NCBI GenBank assembly: GCA_023897205.1
Contig: JAHWDD010000018.1
Coordinates: 106,997 to 170,996, forward strand
Direction of reading: 5' to 3'
Origin: Exophiala sp. HKRS030
Lineage: Eukaryota > Ascomycota > Eurotiomycetes > Chaetothyriales > Herpotrichiellaceae
Length of the DNA stretch: 64,000 nt
Position numbers and translations under genes: made by a program. How positions within the stretch are numbered: the first letter of the stretch is position 1; every line of letters begins with the position of its first letter. Shown one piece after another: positions 1-11,815 of this stretch. The notes under the pieces are model-generated. The model was not told the origin of the DNA and made no database searches. It saw only the letters and a program-made list of their open reading frames with translations.

Positions 1-144
1 CACTTCTCACAACACTTCTCACAACACTTCTCACAACACTTCTCACAACACTTCTCACAACACTTCTCACAACACTTCTCACAACACTTCTCACAACACT
101 TCTCACAACACTTCTCACAACACTTCTCACAACACTTCTGACAA
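1..144. repeat. 12-bp minisatellite
   Basis: About 12 tandem copies of CACTTCTCACAA, running off the left edge of the window; the last copy carries a C-to-G change (CTTCTG). It stops 34 bp before the first ATG of the JmjC-like gene. It is not a TTAGGG-type telomere repeat. The true copy number is unknown because the window cuts the array. Confidence 0.95.
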
Positions 145-177
145 CACTCTCACACTCTCAATAGTGTACCGAAGATC

Positions 178-2049
178 ATGTCGATGGTCACCATTTCGGC
201 AGTGAAATTGAACACTGTTGACCCTACGTCCCAGAATGACGTCTTTTTGCTCACACATTTACAGTACCTAAGCTGCGGAAACAGTCGACGCTTAGTCCAA
301 GCTCACAGAAATATTCGGACCGCGGTTGAGTATCTGAAAGGTCAGAGAAGACCACGAAATTTTGTGAAAGCAACTTGGGACAGGGCACTGGCGATCTTCC
401 CGCAAGCATTCATTTTCCTGAGTGCCTCATTCACGCATCATCACCTATTACGCAAAGGCCAATACGCATGTCAACAATTGATTGATCTCCCTAAGCGAGA
501 TCAGAATATAATTAATCAGCACCCAGGCTTATCAGCTCTCAGTGCACAGTATTTAGATGACCTCAAACAGCTAGTTGAGGCAGACTTGCCTCATAATCCA
601 GAACGCACCGGTCGGTTATGCCGACGAGCACCAGAAACAGAGACCAATTCTTCAACGCAAAACATACTTTCAGACCCGTCTGAGACGCTCATACATAATG
701 ATAAGCCGAATGTATCGTCATGGCTGGATTACTTCCGCAATGAGCCAGCATTCCTGATACACCTGGATCCCGAGTTCGACCTGTCAAAGCTGAGGCTGCT
801 GGCATCCGCCACCGACGATCTGCAAGCCTTATGGAGGAGTCACACAACGCGTCTACCGACGATTGTGCCGGCAGCGGCATGCTGGCGCGGGCTGCAACCT
901 TCCTTTGAACAACTCTGGGTCGAATCGATGAAGATCAAAACACATGGTGAGTGAAGAGACCTTATTAGGTCAAAAGTAGGCTAAGGACAAGATCTTCGGG
1001 TCTATGAACAGGGTGAACAGTCAGCTAACGCCGCGCTCGCGTTCTGTCAGCTGGCGAGGCCGAATCAGAACAATCCCATCTACATTATCGGGATGGAGCC
1101 TCCAGCATTAATACGACATCGAACATTTGGAGGGTGTGCTCAACTTCATCAACGAGTGACGACGTACCTTGAACAGCGAATGGTATTCAATATGACGCCG
1201 AAATTCTCGTTCGTCGATCTGCATATAGGTATGATTAATGTATCGAACAACGGGCCTTGTGCTAATCAAGGCACAGACTATGGCAAGGATGGCATCTCCG
1301 CCACCTTACACGATTGCGAAAAAGTGTGGATGATATATCCTCCGAAGCCTCACAACCTGCAGTGGATGGCCGAACACCGGGGCCAGCAAGCCAAACTGGC
1401 ACAGGGGATGGGGGTCTTGGAAGGAGGTGTAGTGGCGCACACCACTTCGGCGGAAGCGATCTACTTACCAGCAGGATGCTTGCATGCTGTCTTCACCGTT
1501 GCCGGTGGGTTCCTGGTCTCGATCGATTGTACCACTCGGAGGTCAGTATGGCCGTTTGCACAATACCTCCGTTACAACATACAAGCCGAACTGGAAGCCA
1601 CCGAGGAGCGAAACTGCTATTTCCTCTTCCTGGATTCTCTCGAAGCGGCCTTGCAGAACGCCGGGGAGAGGGATGCGTTTCGTGCATGGATCGAAGTTGA
1701 AGACATCCTCCAGATCAAGAGGGAGAACGACCGAGGGTGGGTTCGAGCGGCACGAAAGGTGTGGGATGATTATCTGAAGGTTGACCCGATCATTGATATT
1801 GAATGTCCCTGTCATGGTGCGGTCAGCTCTTTCTTTCTTGAACATTTCAGAGATCGGCATCTACGTTGGCTATTCAATGACAGCGCCGAGAACCCTACTG
1901 TGGCCAACCCAAGCGCTGGATCTGGAAGCAGGAACATCAGGAGAAAATGCGTCACAGAAAAGAAGCGAATTACACGTAAATGGATGACCAGGAGATTAGG
2001 GTCGTCAAAAGCAATGACCTGGGTTTTCGCAATGGACTCTTATATATAG
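178..2049 (+). CDS. JmjC/cupin-like Fe(II) oxygenase family protein, spliced
   Basis: Probable JmjC-like 2-oxoglutarate oxygenase of the small fungal accessory type; substrate unknown. Exon 1 runs 178–946 with donor GTGAGT at 947. Reading phase allows acceptors at 1024 or 985, and 1024 gives a normal 78-nt intron. A second intron, 1229–1276 (GTATGA donor, GCTAAT branch, ACAG acceptor), is 48 nt and stop-free, so the frame reads through it. Splicing it creates the motif D-L-H-I-D, which supplies the HxD iron ligands. These are followed by an L-H-D-C-E-K-V-W-M-I-Y-P-P block and by L-P-A-G-C-L-H-A, whose His would be the third ligand. The C-terminal part has a C-P-C-H...H-x-x-x-H cluster, possibly metal-binding, and then a basic tail. 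The stop at 2049 is the first in frame; a further 3' exon cannot be excluded. Family assignment is from remembered motifs. Confidence 0.7.
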
Positions 2050-2606
2050 TCCGACTCTGTGTATGGGCTTGTGGTCACTCTAGCTAAAGACATGACCCAC
2101 TAGCCAAATTACCAGAAGCATTGTGAGTTTGTCTTCGCCGACACAAATGATGAAACTGACACTTTGAACTTGGGAAATAATACTCTTCCAGGATAACCGT
2201 GAAAACCACACCCTATTCTCGGAGACGATCCGCCTTGGCCACGACGATTACGTCCAGCTAAATGCTAGGCTAGGAAGCAGTCTCGTGTAAACTGGACAGA
2301 AGATATGAAAAACATCCTGTATGACGAGCTAGGAGATCGTACCCGAAGGTGGAAGCGAACAGGATAAAAGAGCTGAGCCTAGTGATGAAGAACACACTCC
2401 CCGAGTCTAACTACAGTCCAAGCAGACTCTAACCGGATCTCCCAGGTTGCGCACATAATGGCGTGAATTGGGTTTTGAAAATTGCACTGTACGTTCTAGT
2501 AACTTCGATACCTTCTGTCTGTCCATTCTGGCATCCTTTTTGTCCAGCCAACTTTCGCACGTGACAAGGCGATTACCTGGCGCCCGCCGCACCGAAGTAC
2601 CCCGCT
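2050..2606. other. intergenic, nothing recognised
   Basis: Spacer between the JmjC-like gene and the start of the Zn2Cys6 gene. Only short reading frames without recognisable content; it presumably holds the promoter of the downstream gene. Confidence 0.6.
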
Positions 2607-4863
2607 ATGATTTCCGACCCGAACAAGTTTCGATTACCCACCAAACAGCGACGGAATACCACAACAGCATGCACCGCTTGTCAAAAACGTCGTACCAAGG
2701 TGCGTACATCTCAAGTGCCGTTTTCCCGTGGTTTTCTCTGCAATGGGAACCGCAGTCTGACTGGAACGTATGCATAACACCGACCACTCACTCTGACTTC
2801 TGCGTGTCCGGGTTCAAGCAGAATGAGTCACTGTTTCGTGATAAGCTCTTCTGACGCGGCAGACTGATTCCCAACCAACCTCAACTTACAAGATCCCAGC
2901 TCATGAATGACTGCAAATAGTGTGATGATAATGCCCCTTGTGCAGCCTGTTTGGCGAAACAAACAGATTGTATCCGCGAAACAGGAAAAGATGGCCGCAG
3001 GAGGATGGTGTGGAAGGAAAAGGTCGAAGAATGGGAGTCGGATCAAAAACTGCTTTTCGATTTGATGGAGGCGATCCGAAATGGTGACAATAGTCAGGTG
3101 GAAAATCTTATCAGTATAATCCGAACGAATACATCGAATGAGCAAGTCTCCAACTATATTGCCACGAATTCCCCTCACGCAGCAGAGGAAGGGTCTCCCT
3201 GCAAGGCTTCAACATCCCAGCAACTGCCACAGTCACCTAAAAGTCGTTTGTTCAGAGCCACATTGGGAACGGCTAGCCCCTTGTTCAGAGTGCCTGCCAA
3301 ACCTTGGGCGACAGTCACAGATGATGACGGGCTCGTGTCGCATCTCCTATCACTATGGTTTACATGGCGCCATTGGTGCTATCCGTTCATTGACCGCGAT
3401 ACCTTTGTCTCGGCCATGCAATCTGGACACGAGACTAGTGGAGTATGTACGGCAGCTTTGGTGAATATGATCCTCTCAGATGCTTGCGTCAGTGGTAACA
3501 CTAGATAACGGCGTAATTACTGATCAAGAGTATCCCAGTTCGACTATGACATTCTGGACAACAATCATATCCATCCGTCGGACGAGAAACCCTTACAAGA
3601 TCTCTTTTACGAGGAAGCTAAGAGATATGCAGAGACAACAGCGCAGAAGAGGTCGTTACCGTCGATACAGTTCATGGCGGTCCAATGGATGTTATAAGCC
3701 GAGGTATCCTTCTTTATGTTGAAGTCGTTGCTTACCGAGACATAGTTTAGAGAATCACGGCCTTGACAGGCTCGCCAATGTTATCATGCAAGATATGACC
3801 GACCATTTAAAGCAGTTTAACAAGCCTAGTCGGCGTCAAGAGGCCAGGGCACGACCTGGAAAAGAGCCAATCTCTGGTGCGCAGCAACTTTCGCAATGCA
3901 CTAGTTAGGCTGTGTTCGTCTCTACCACCGCTGCAACTTTTGCGGTTCGCAACCGGCCTGTGATGGAACCTCCCATCAACTGGAAGCCTGCTCTCTGCCA
4001 AGTGGAGTCGGCCGGCGTATGGTCACCCTACCCCCGTGATGGTTTTCCAGCAGTTACCCATCCCAGTTGCTATCTGCATCACCTGAGCGGTTTGTACGAA
4101 ATCTGCTACCACATTAGTCAGTGTGTTTTCGTCAACGACAATGCGAATATCAACCCCGTCGCGCGTGACAGTCTGGAAGAGCTTCATCATGACTTAACGT
4201 TTTGGTACAAAACTCTTTCAGACTGTGTCCAAGTTACGGGAGTCAAAACACCCCATATTTTGAGTGTATATGCCCAGTATAATTGGGCTGTGTTGGTATT
4301 ATCAGAACTGACATTGACTCTGCAGGCTGAGGATGAAGACGACACAACTCTCGGTCTTCTCGTCCCCGTTGTACGAGCCCAAAACAGGACTTCAGCCCTG
4401 GCCATAGCCGACCTTGTCCATCTTCAGTCCGTGAACTGGGGCGTCGACCATATCCCTATTAGCTTTCTCCAGCCAGTCAACGCGGCCTTGTCTGTCGTCG
4501 TCAACGATATCGATGGCGATCAGTGCAAATCGTCCTTTGTGAAACTGGCTGTAGCTTTGCACGGTCTGTCTCGCCGTTCGGTTTCCGCAGAGAGCATGTT
4601 GCGTGTTCTACATCTCAGACTACGTCAACTGCAGTTCATGTCGTCGAACGGTGTTGAGAAGATGTTTAAAGACGTCGATGTCCAGTTTGAAGGCAGTGTT
4701 TCTTCACCTGCTGTTGGCGTGGCGGCCGCAAACGAAGCTGCAACAGGATTTGGTGACGGCCCGATGGCGGAATCTTATGAGACATTGGTGGAAAAATGGA
4801 GCCAGTTTCATACTAGAACTCCCTCTTCTTCAGGATCATCGTCCAGCTGGCAGGACGACTAAT
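2607..4863 (+). pseudogene. Zn(II)2Cys6 fungal transcription factor, middle degraded
   Basis: The ATG at 2607 opens a 93-nt exon ending T-A-C-T-A-C-Q-K-R-R-T-K. A long intron, 2700–2920 (GTGCGT...ATAG), joins in phase to C-D-D-N-A-P-C-A-A-C-L-A-K-Q-T-D-C. Together they form a proper six-cysteine binuclear zinc cluster that appears only after splicing. The exon from 2921 carries an acidic linker and the start of the fungal regulator middle-homology region (W-R-H-W-C-Y-P-F-I-D). The C-terminal portion is open from about 3910 (acceptor TTAG) to 4863 and has the expected M-E-P-P...Y-P-R-D block. Between about 3496 and 3910 frame changes and stops (TAA in the Q-W-M-L stretch, TAG before 3910) prevent a continuous reading. 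Either several small introns plus an error lie here, or the gene is dead. The layout is NirA-like in general plan only. Confidence 0.6.
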
Positions 4864-5880
4864 GATTTACCGACGTACAAGAACTATACGGTGGCTCTGA
4901 CGACTGGCTGCATCGTACGATAGGAATATCGGAAGTTTCAAAGCGACTGCTCCGTAACTCAGAGACAACCTTAAGGAGCAATATGGATTACCCCCTCCCG
5001 AATATGAAAGGCAGGACTTGGAGTGGCAAATGATAAGAGAGGCTTCAATTGGTCCAGGTATGGCTGCGGAGCCTGCGAAATATGAGATAGTGGACGCGCA
5101 TCGCGCGACGAACATTGATTAAAGCTGGGATATCCGGCCTAAGAGAGGTGGATTTTTTCTATGAGTGGCTGATTAACGGAGAGTGAGCTCCCCCCGCGTG
5201 TTCAGTCCATCTATAGATGTTAATCTTCCGGCGCCCGAAATCCATATGAATGTCACCACATCCATAAGTATACGACAGAGCTGGTTGACATCAGTACTAT
5301 TCATGAGCTGGTCATAATGTTGGTAGCCTCTAACAGTATCCTCGCTATAGTATCCTCGCTATAGTATCCTCGCTAAAATTCCAGACCCCTCAAAACAAAA
5401 AGCTGCGATGTCTGCGTCCGACCCACAGAGGAAGTCATAATATCCTCATTTGTTTGTCCACTTCTGCGCTGTTTTCCCAGCCAAGAATGGTCCAGCGCGT
5501 TACCCAAATGCCCCGTGCCGCAACCACGACTCCTGCTTGAAGAACACTTTGACTGGATCTGTCAGGGGAAATTACACACGCAATTTATTACCCCCGGTGG
5601 CAAAGCCGAAAGACCAAGCTAAAGCTGATCTGCTAATACTGTTTCTCGAAGATATGTCCAGTCTCCTTAAAGCCCATACAATATACATCTCTATTCGCTA
5701 TGCAATCCCGCTCGCTTGCTACGTTTTTGCGGAGTCTCGTGTTGGCAAACTTACAGTAAGCAGTCTGGCTTGAAGGCGATTCTTCAAGCGTTTAACATCC
5801 TATCCTCGGCAGCTGAAGCGCGCCTGCTCGTCGGCACGAGTTGAGATAGAGGGAGTCAGAAATGATGGTGAGAGAGATGG
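4864..5880. other. intergenic with unassigned ORF
   Basis: About 1 kb between the decayed regulator and the LINE remnant. A 107-codon frame at 5450–5773 has no motif I recognise, and I would not call it a gene. The only clear structure is the 14-bp tandem repeat at 5335–5376. Confidence 0.5.
5335..5376. repeat. 14-bp tandem repeat, three copies
   Basis: Three head-to-tail copies of AGTATCCTCGCTAT (the last ends AA). It is a minor local duplication with no evident function. Confidence 0.9.
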
Positions 5881-6770
5881 AGTGTGGATTCGTCTGGTGG
5901 TGTTATCAAGTCGTCCTGTGGCCATTGCAAACCGGATCGTTGCCCGGACTACCGTCAGGTCCGGAGTCCAAGATCTGTCATCTGTCGGTGTGTTTCCGCC
6001 TAGGTAGAAGGACATATTGCTTCGGTGTGTTTCACTACATTGGAGCATCTCCGTACGGAACGCCCTCCACTTGGTACATCGAAAGAGAAAAAGCTCCACT
6101 GTCTCTCTCGCTTGTCCGCATGCGTATAGATCCGTAGGGGCAGCATTGATCCGGTAGGGATAGCTGTTCTGCCATGCCTGTCCGGAGTTGAGCAAGTGCT
6201 CTCGCTTCTCTCCGTGAGAGCCAGTCGTACAGTTGTCTCGTGTGCTTGCCTGGTAATGCTGTGTCCACTCTCTTAGAATGTATTCCAACCTTTTCTAGTG
6301 GGCTTCTGGTGGGGCTCCGTTTGGCTCGTGCAGCGTTGAGCATTGTGGACTTCATCCCTGGTCGTTGTGTCGGTAGTCCGGCCTTCGAACTGGTGGCCAT
6401 TTGTGCCTTCTCTTTGGCGATCTTCTTCCACTTGTCGTCGTCATGCGCCGGGGCATACATGACCGTGACCGCATTGTCCTCTCTCCGTAGATGTCTGATG
6501 GAGTTGTAGATGCGACTGATGTGTTCTTGTCCCGACTGTTGGCGTGGTTGTCTTAGTGAGAGCATTGCTGCCTTGTTCCTTGTCAATAGAGTTAAGTGCG
6601 GACAAAGTAGACAAGATATGTAACTGACTTTGGAAACACAGATTGACGACAAACTCCAAAAAGATGTCTTCTTACCCATTTTGCCCGCAAGAGCAGGTAT
6701 GGTATCAATGGACACTCGAAAGGTGGAGAGTTCTTGAAGTGTGCGAAACACAAGGCAAACGACGACCAAA
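5880..6770 (-). mobile_element. LINE (Tad-like) 3' remnant: RNase H tail and C-terminal zinc motif
   Basis: Read on the minus strand, fragments in shifting frames match the end of a fungal Tad-type non-LTR retrotransposon ORF2. There is a degraded RNase H stretch (Q-P-R-Q-Q-S-G-Q-E-H-I...), then L-P-G-K-H-T-R-Q-L-Y-D-W-L-S, A-L-A-Q-L-R-T-G-M-A, then Y-A-C-G-Q-A-R-E-T-V-E-L-F-L-F-R-C (cysteine motif) and the terminal R-A-T-I-R-F-A-M-A-T-G-R-L-D. At least one frameshift near 6150–6170 separates the last two blocks. No reverse transcriptase or endonuclease domain is present, so it is a 5'-truncated dead copy. The assignment rests on remembered Tad-like C-terminal motifs. Confidence 0.75.
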
Positions 6771-9169
6771 GGTCCCCCAGTACAAAGATCCAATACAAAG
6801 ACGTCAGGCAGTCCAGCCATAAGTGCCGACAATGCTTGACGAGCGGGTAAATGCCATATCGAAGGAAAGGCGCAACTGAACAGTGGAATATAATCTGACC
6901 AGAGAGATTCATCCGTTCGCCGAGATGCCAAATGTTCCTTTGTATGGCAACTGCAGTCACCGTATCTCCATCCTCATCGAAATCGTGTAGAATTGCAATT
7001 TTTGATCAAGGAAGTTGCGCCAAAGCTTTGATTGTTCGTTCTAAGCTACAATCCAATGTCAAATCAGGACGCTGTGCCAAGTAGAGTAAATGGTTCGTAG
7101 AAGCGTAGGAGGCGTGCCCTATTTACGTTGAGGGGGTGGTGCTTGAATGTGGCCAAGCTTGAGTCGGAAAAGGCTTCGACGGGCAGAATACGATATAGAT
7201 TTGCAAGGATGGCAAACCAGCCCTTGATCAGGAGCCAGGATTACGTCGAGACAGGCTTTGTCTCGACCCGCATGGATCTTGGTGGCGAGGACTGAATTGG
7301 GAATGGAGACTAGGCAACAGCAGCTGACTTATACTGTACAGTAGCAAGTCTGTCAGAACAGCGGGCAATTCGAACGGTACTTCACCAACCTGCCCCTCAA
7401 TTGTCGTGCTTCTCCGCTCTATAGAGGCCACAATCTTGATCGCTTTCTCTTGATGTCCCGCGAGTTAACGTGACGTCACTGACTAGGCATGCCTAAGAAT
7501 GGCAACGGGGTCTCCCAAGACTCTTGCAATGCCCAAAACTCGCACATTCGCGCGTCCGGCTCGCCAGCTACTTACCCACCTAACATTAACGTAGGATCGA
7601 TTGTCCAAGGCCTGAATGGTCGGCCACCAGATGATAGGCGTGCTACCAAATATGATGTCATCCTGTATCACCAGCAACAATCCAAGCGTTATTTCTTGGT
7701 TATATCCGTCAACATCTGTCTCGACCCGAGTCTTTGTTCAGACGCAAGACTCGCGAATTTGGACTTGCCATTGCCCGCATTCTTCGGACTGCCTGCGCCA
7801 CGAATTACCAAGATTCTGCCAAGTGACATTGCCTCCCATGTTTTCTGCGTCCTAGAGCCGGCTACCTGGGGACAAAGGTAACTGGACGCCACTATTTCCC
7901 ACTTTCATGGCCTTAATTCGATGGTGTGGATGAAAGGGTTGATTGGTAGGAGTGAACTGTGTTGACTCAGGGGAGGCTGGGGGCCGGAGATCCTGTTCTA
8001 TGTGCTTCGTCATGACGCCGTTGTGTCTGGAGTTTGGTGCTTTTCGAGTATGCTGTACTCATGTCATATGCACAGCCACACACCGTGTGTTAACACCGGG
8101 CAGGTAACTAGGTAGGTCAATTATTGCTAATCTACAGGTGCTTTTCTTAAAGCGGATTCTTATCCCCTTTGGCCCATACATCAACTGTTTCTGGCTTCTG
8201 TCTCCTCTCGTCTACCGTATCTCCGCGGCTTCTCATGAGTGAATAGTGTTAGCAGACTGGCTCGACGATCTTTCTCCAAGTGCTCATCGTTCTATCCCCT
8301 ACAGCTGAAGCCGTGTCTCCTGTTTATGGTACGAGGTGAGAAATAGGCAAAAGTGGTTGGGTCGTTGGCTGTTCCCTTGCCAGGACTCTGCATCAAGTCA
8401 ACCTGTGTTGATCGCGAATTGTATGGCGGCTTGAGCTGCTCTCATGGCTGAAGTCCGTTTCGGTCATCAGACACCGATTTTCCTTCGAGATAGTACGAAA
8501 TGTTGCTCCTGTGCAGCTCATTGATTAATGAACTTGAGTTCAGTCTTACTATCCCTGTCCTCAGTTGGGCAAGCACGCTGGCTTTCTCTCGTGTCAGCTG
8601 ATGTTAGATGGCATTCATAAATAGAGAAAAGATAGTCGGAGGTCCAGTATGGTGAATTGACGAGCCTGACCTGGATCACTAGGAGACCGTTCTCTGTCTG
8701 TTTACAAGGGAAAAAGAAGCGAACGTGTTACTTCGTTTGAGGCCGCTCTCGTTGCCGTATCAACAATCACAGAGTGTCTAGTTGACGCTTCATAAGTTGC
8801 CTTAACAATGAGCGCTCTTCCGGGTAGAAAATGAGGTAAAAGAGCGACTATGTAGGGTTAAGTTATGAAAAGAGTAATAAAGACTAGTACAGGAGCTCGA
8901 CCTGTAAAGATCATGACATTGACAAAAGCTTTATGGAATCATTCCGCATGCTTGGAAATTGTAGGGAAGCTTCTAGTATGATACTTCTACTTCTCTAAGG
9001 AAGTAGAAGAAGATGAATAAGGATCAATCCATGCTTCCACTGCCATAAATCACAACACTTCTGAGAGTGTGTATATACATGTGCAGGACGGAGACATGAT
9101 TGTGAAGATGAAAATAACTAATTAATGAAAGAACATTTCGAGCCTGAGCATAATCTCATAGCCTCAACA
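6771..9169. other. gene-poor stretch ending in the left LTR of the copia element
   Basis: About 2.4 kb without a recognisable gene. A 130-codon frame at 7489–7881 has no known motif. The right end of a copia-type left LTR should be at 9169 (terminal CAACA immediately before the primer-binding site). The LTR's left end could not be fixed because no second LTR was found; TG-starting candidates include about 8405 and 8603. Confidence 0.5.
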
Positions 9170-9181
9170 GGTTATGAGCCC
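9170..9181 (+). other. primer-binding site, half-tRNA iMet type
   Basis: GGTTATGAGCCC directly follows the LTR end CAACA. It is complementary to the anticodon-loop region of initiator tRNA-Met (contains the complement of CUCAUAAC). Priming by an internal tRNA-iMet fragment is known for copia elements. The first ATG of the long frame (9174) lies inside this site and is unlikely to be the translation start. Confidence 0.75.
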
Positions 9182-9298
9182 GGCGCTCATCTGTGATTGC
9201 GTTCTACCCAATCAGAGCTCTGCCAAACACCACTGGCAGTTGCTTAATAATCAGCGTTGCCGGTTTACCTTCCGCATCACATCATCATTGTCATCATC

Positions 9299-11723
9299 AT
9301 GGATAAACTCAAAGACTCGAGCTTTCATCCTCAAGTCGCCAGATGACTATCAAGCCTGGCGCATCGAAACCTATTACCATCTCCTTGGTCAGGGATGGTA
9401 CGGCCATATCGACGACACCGACCCGCGGCCCGACGACGCGTCCAAACCGGCTCAACAAGCGTGGGATCGAGAGGACGCGAAGGCCTTGGCGTTCGTCAAT
9501 GGCCTGATGTCCCCGAGCTTCAAGCTTCAATTCAAGGCGTCGAACACTCTTCAAACCATGTGGGGCCGGCTGGAGTCACAGTTCCAGCCGCGAGGCTTCA
9601 ACCGACGGTACACGGCGCTTCTTCAACTGGTCCAGACGACGCTGTCCAGTTGTGACGACGACATCGATCAATACTGTCTGAAGTTCACCGAGGCTCGAGA
9701 CAATCAGATCCTCGCCAACGGGGAGGAACATCATTCCAATAATTTCACCGAGGACAACCTGATCACGTTGTTCGTCGGTGGGTTGTCGTCGTCGCCGATC
9801 TATGAGACGTTCGTGTTGCATTTCCGTCAGCGGGAACGATTGACGACGCTGGACGAGACCATGTCGCTGGCGCGGGAGGAGGCGCGGATGGCCGAACGGG
9901 CCCATCAACGCCAAGCCACGGTGCTCAACAGTCAGCCGAAACAACCGCGAAACAAGAAGAGAAAGCATCGTGGCAACTGTCCTCAGCATCCCAAAATGTC
10001 CCATGATGAAGAAGACTGCTGGACACTGCATCCGGAGAAACGGCCGAAGAAGAATGAGCCGGGACCGGGTTGGAGACATGGAGCGTTGTCGGCGCTGACG
10101 GTGGACGCATTGCTGGCTCGGCGGGAGTCACAGTGGGCGATCGACACCGGTGCCAGTCAGCATTTCTGCAACAATCCGGCACTATTTTCCGCCCTGAGCG
10201 CGTGTGAGCCGATCACGGTTCGAGGATCGACGGGTTGTTACACCAGCTCGCAAAAGGGTTCCGTCGATCTGTGGTTAATGACCCGCGGTGGCCGGATGCG
10301 GACCTTGAGGTTGATCGACGTGCTCTATGTGCCGATGTTGCCGGTCAACCTGATCTCCGCGTCCCTCCTGAAGAAAGGCGGCATCTACTTCAGCACGCTC
10401 GACAACACGCTGCGATTGATCGGGAGCCATCAAGAAGTCGGCTTCACGCGAGAATCGATGGGGCTGAACATGCTGCGGCTCGGAGAAAGAGGAGAAAGAG
10501 GATGTCGTGATGCTGTCGCATGTCCGACGGTCGATCAAGCGGACGCGGACGCCGTGCTATGGCACCAACGCTTGAGTCATGCCGGGGTCTCTCAACTCAA
10601 GATGACTCAAGGACACAGCACGGGCATGGAACAGGTCACTTTTACCGAGTCCCTGGCGTGTGAGCCCTGCCACTTGGCCAAGTCCCAGCGGGTCGTCTCC
10701 CGTCAGGAAAGCGAACGGTCCACCCAGGCCTTCGGACGCGTGCACGTTGACGTGGTTGGGCCGATCACTCGGCCGCCGTCCCGTGGCGGCAAATGGGTGG
10801 TCATCATCACGGATGATCTGACGCGGTACCGGTGGAGTCGAATCACGCCGACGAAAGGCACCGCTTACGAGGTGATTGAATGGTTCGTGAACTTGATCAA
10901 GGTCCAACATTGTCCCCTGCGCGTGCTGGAACTGGTGCTGGATCGCGGTCTCGAATTCGGCGGTCGGCAGCTGGAAGACCTGGCACGGAAGGAGTCGATC
11001 ATCGTGCGGCGGTCGTCGGACTACACACCGGAGCAGAACGGGACGGCCGAGTCGTCGAACAAGGTCATCCTCACACGAGCACGGTCGACCATGCTGGACA
11101 GTGGACTCCCCGACGAGCTGTGGGCGGAGGCCATCGACGTGGCGGTGCACGTGACGAACCGGACGTCGACGCAGCGAGATGGCGAGCCGCCTCGAGCGCG
11201 GCTGACACGGCATCTGACCGGTCGGCGAGAGACGCTGGATTTGAGCCATCTGCGTCGCTTCGGATGTGTGGCGTACATGCACATCCCCATGGCACGGCGA
11301 CAGAAGTCGGCCAAATTCCAGGCCCGCGCCCTCACGGGCTACATGGTGGGCTACCAACGAGGCGGCCATACCAACTACCGCATCTGGATCCCCGGGTCCA
11401 AGGTGATCAAAGAAAGCCCTCACGTCACCTTCCGGGAGACGGAAGTGTACGGTGACCGGCACACACGAGGCAGGGTGACCGAGGAGCACCTGGCCGGGAT
11501 GGATGCTGCAAGCGCCCCCGGGGACGACGGTCCTACAACCACGCTCGACATGTCACCCGCCGTGGATGGTGCTACAAAGAATGGCACGGCACGTCGACTT
11601 CAGGACGACACCGACACTGTCGCGAAAGGGCGGTCCATGAAGAGACGAGTGCTGCAGACGACGATGACGACACGATCGTCGTGGCTCCCACCCGAACTCC
11701 AGATGCCGCTGCTGAACCAGTGA
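9299..11723 (+). CDS. copia Gag–protease–integrase polyprotein (partial pol)
   Basis: The natural start is the ATG at 9299 (M-D-K-L-K-D-S-S), the usual N-terminus of fungal copia Gag. It is one frame off the body, which reads L-K-S-P-D-D-Y-Q-A-W-R from about 9335, so a one-base indel lies between 9315 and 9340. The domains run in order: Gag (UBN2-type) to about 9900; a Cys/His patch C-P-Q-H...H-D-E-E-D-C-W; aspartic protease with D-T-G-A-S at about 10144; GAG-pre-integrase and zinc-binding W-H-Q-R-L-S-H...C-E-P-C-H; and an integrase core with H-V-D-V-V-G-P, L-D-R-G-L-E-F-G and P-E-Q-N-G-T-A-E. Reverse transcriptase and RNase H are missing downstream. A 310-codon frame on the opposite strand is an overlap artefact. 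Confidence 0.88.
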
Positions 11724-11815
11724 CGAGGTCGGGACAATCGGCGGAAGGAGACCACAGGCGCGATCAAGATAACCAGGGATTGAATGGTATCGGCGGCGAT
11801 CCTTTAGTCGTAATT

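Larger units (their letters stand above)
9170..11815 (+). mobile_element. Ty1/copia-type retrotransposon, truncated after integrase
   Basis: The unit begins with a primer-binding site, followed by one long frame with Gag, protease and integrase in copia order (integrase before the expected reverse transcriptase). Coding ends at 11723, and the next few kilobases contain neither the Y-V-D-D reverse-transcriptase box nor an RNase H. No right LTR resembling the sequence before 9169 is visible. The element is therefore a 3'-deleted, non-autonomous remnant. Its coding part is visibly richer in G+C than the flanks and has few stops, suggesting a recent insertion or little RIP. Confidence 0.85.

Noticed and set aside
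1..144. Telomeric or centromeric repeat
   Set aside because: The unit CACTTCTCACAA is unlike fungal TTAGGG telomeres, and ordinary genes start directly after it.
10557..11489. 310-codon minus-strand ORF opposite the copia integrase
   Set aside because: Low-complexity His/Arg/Pro-rich translation of a G+C-rich coding strand; the plus strand carries clear integrase motifs.
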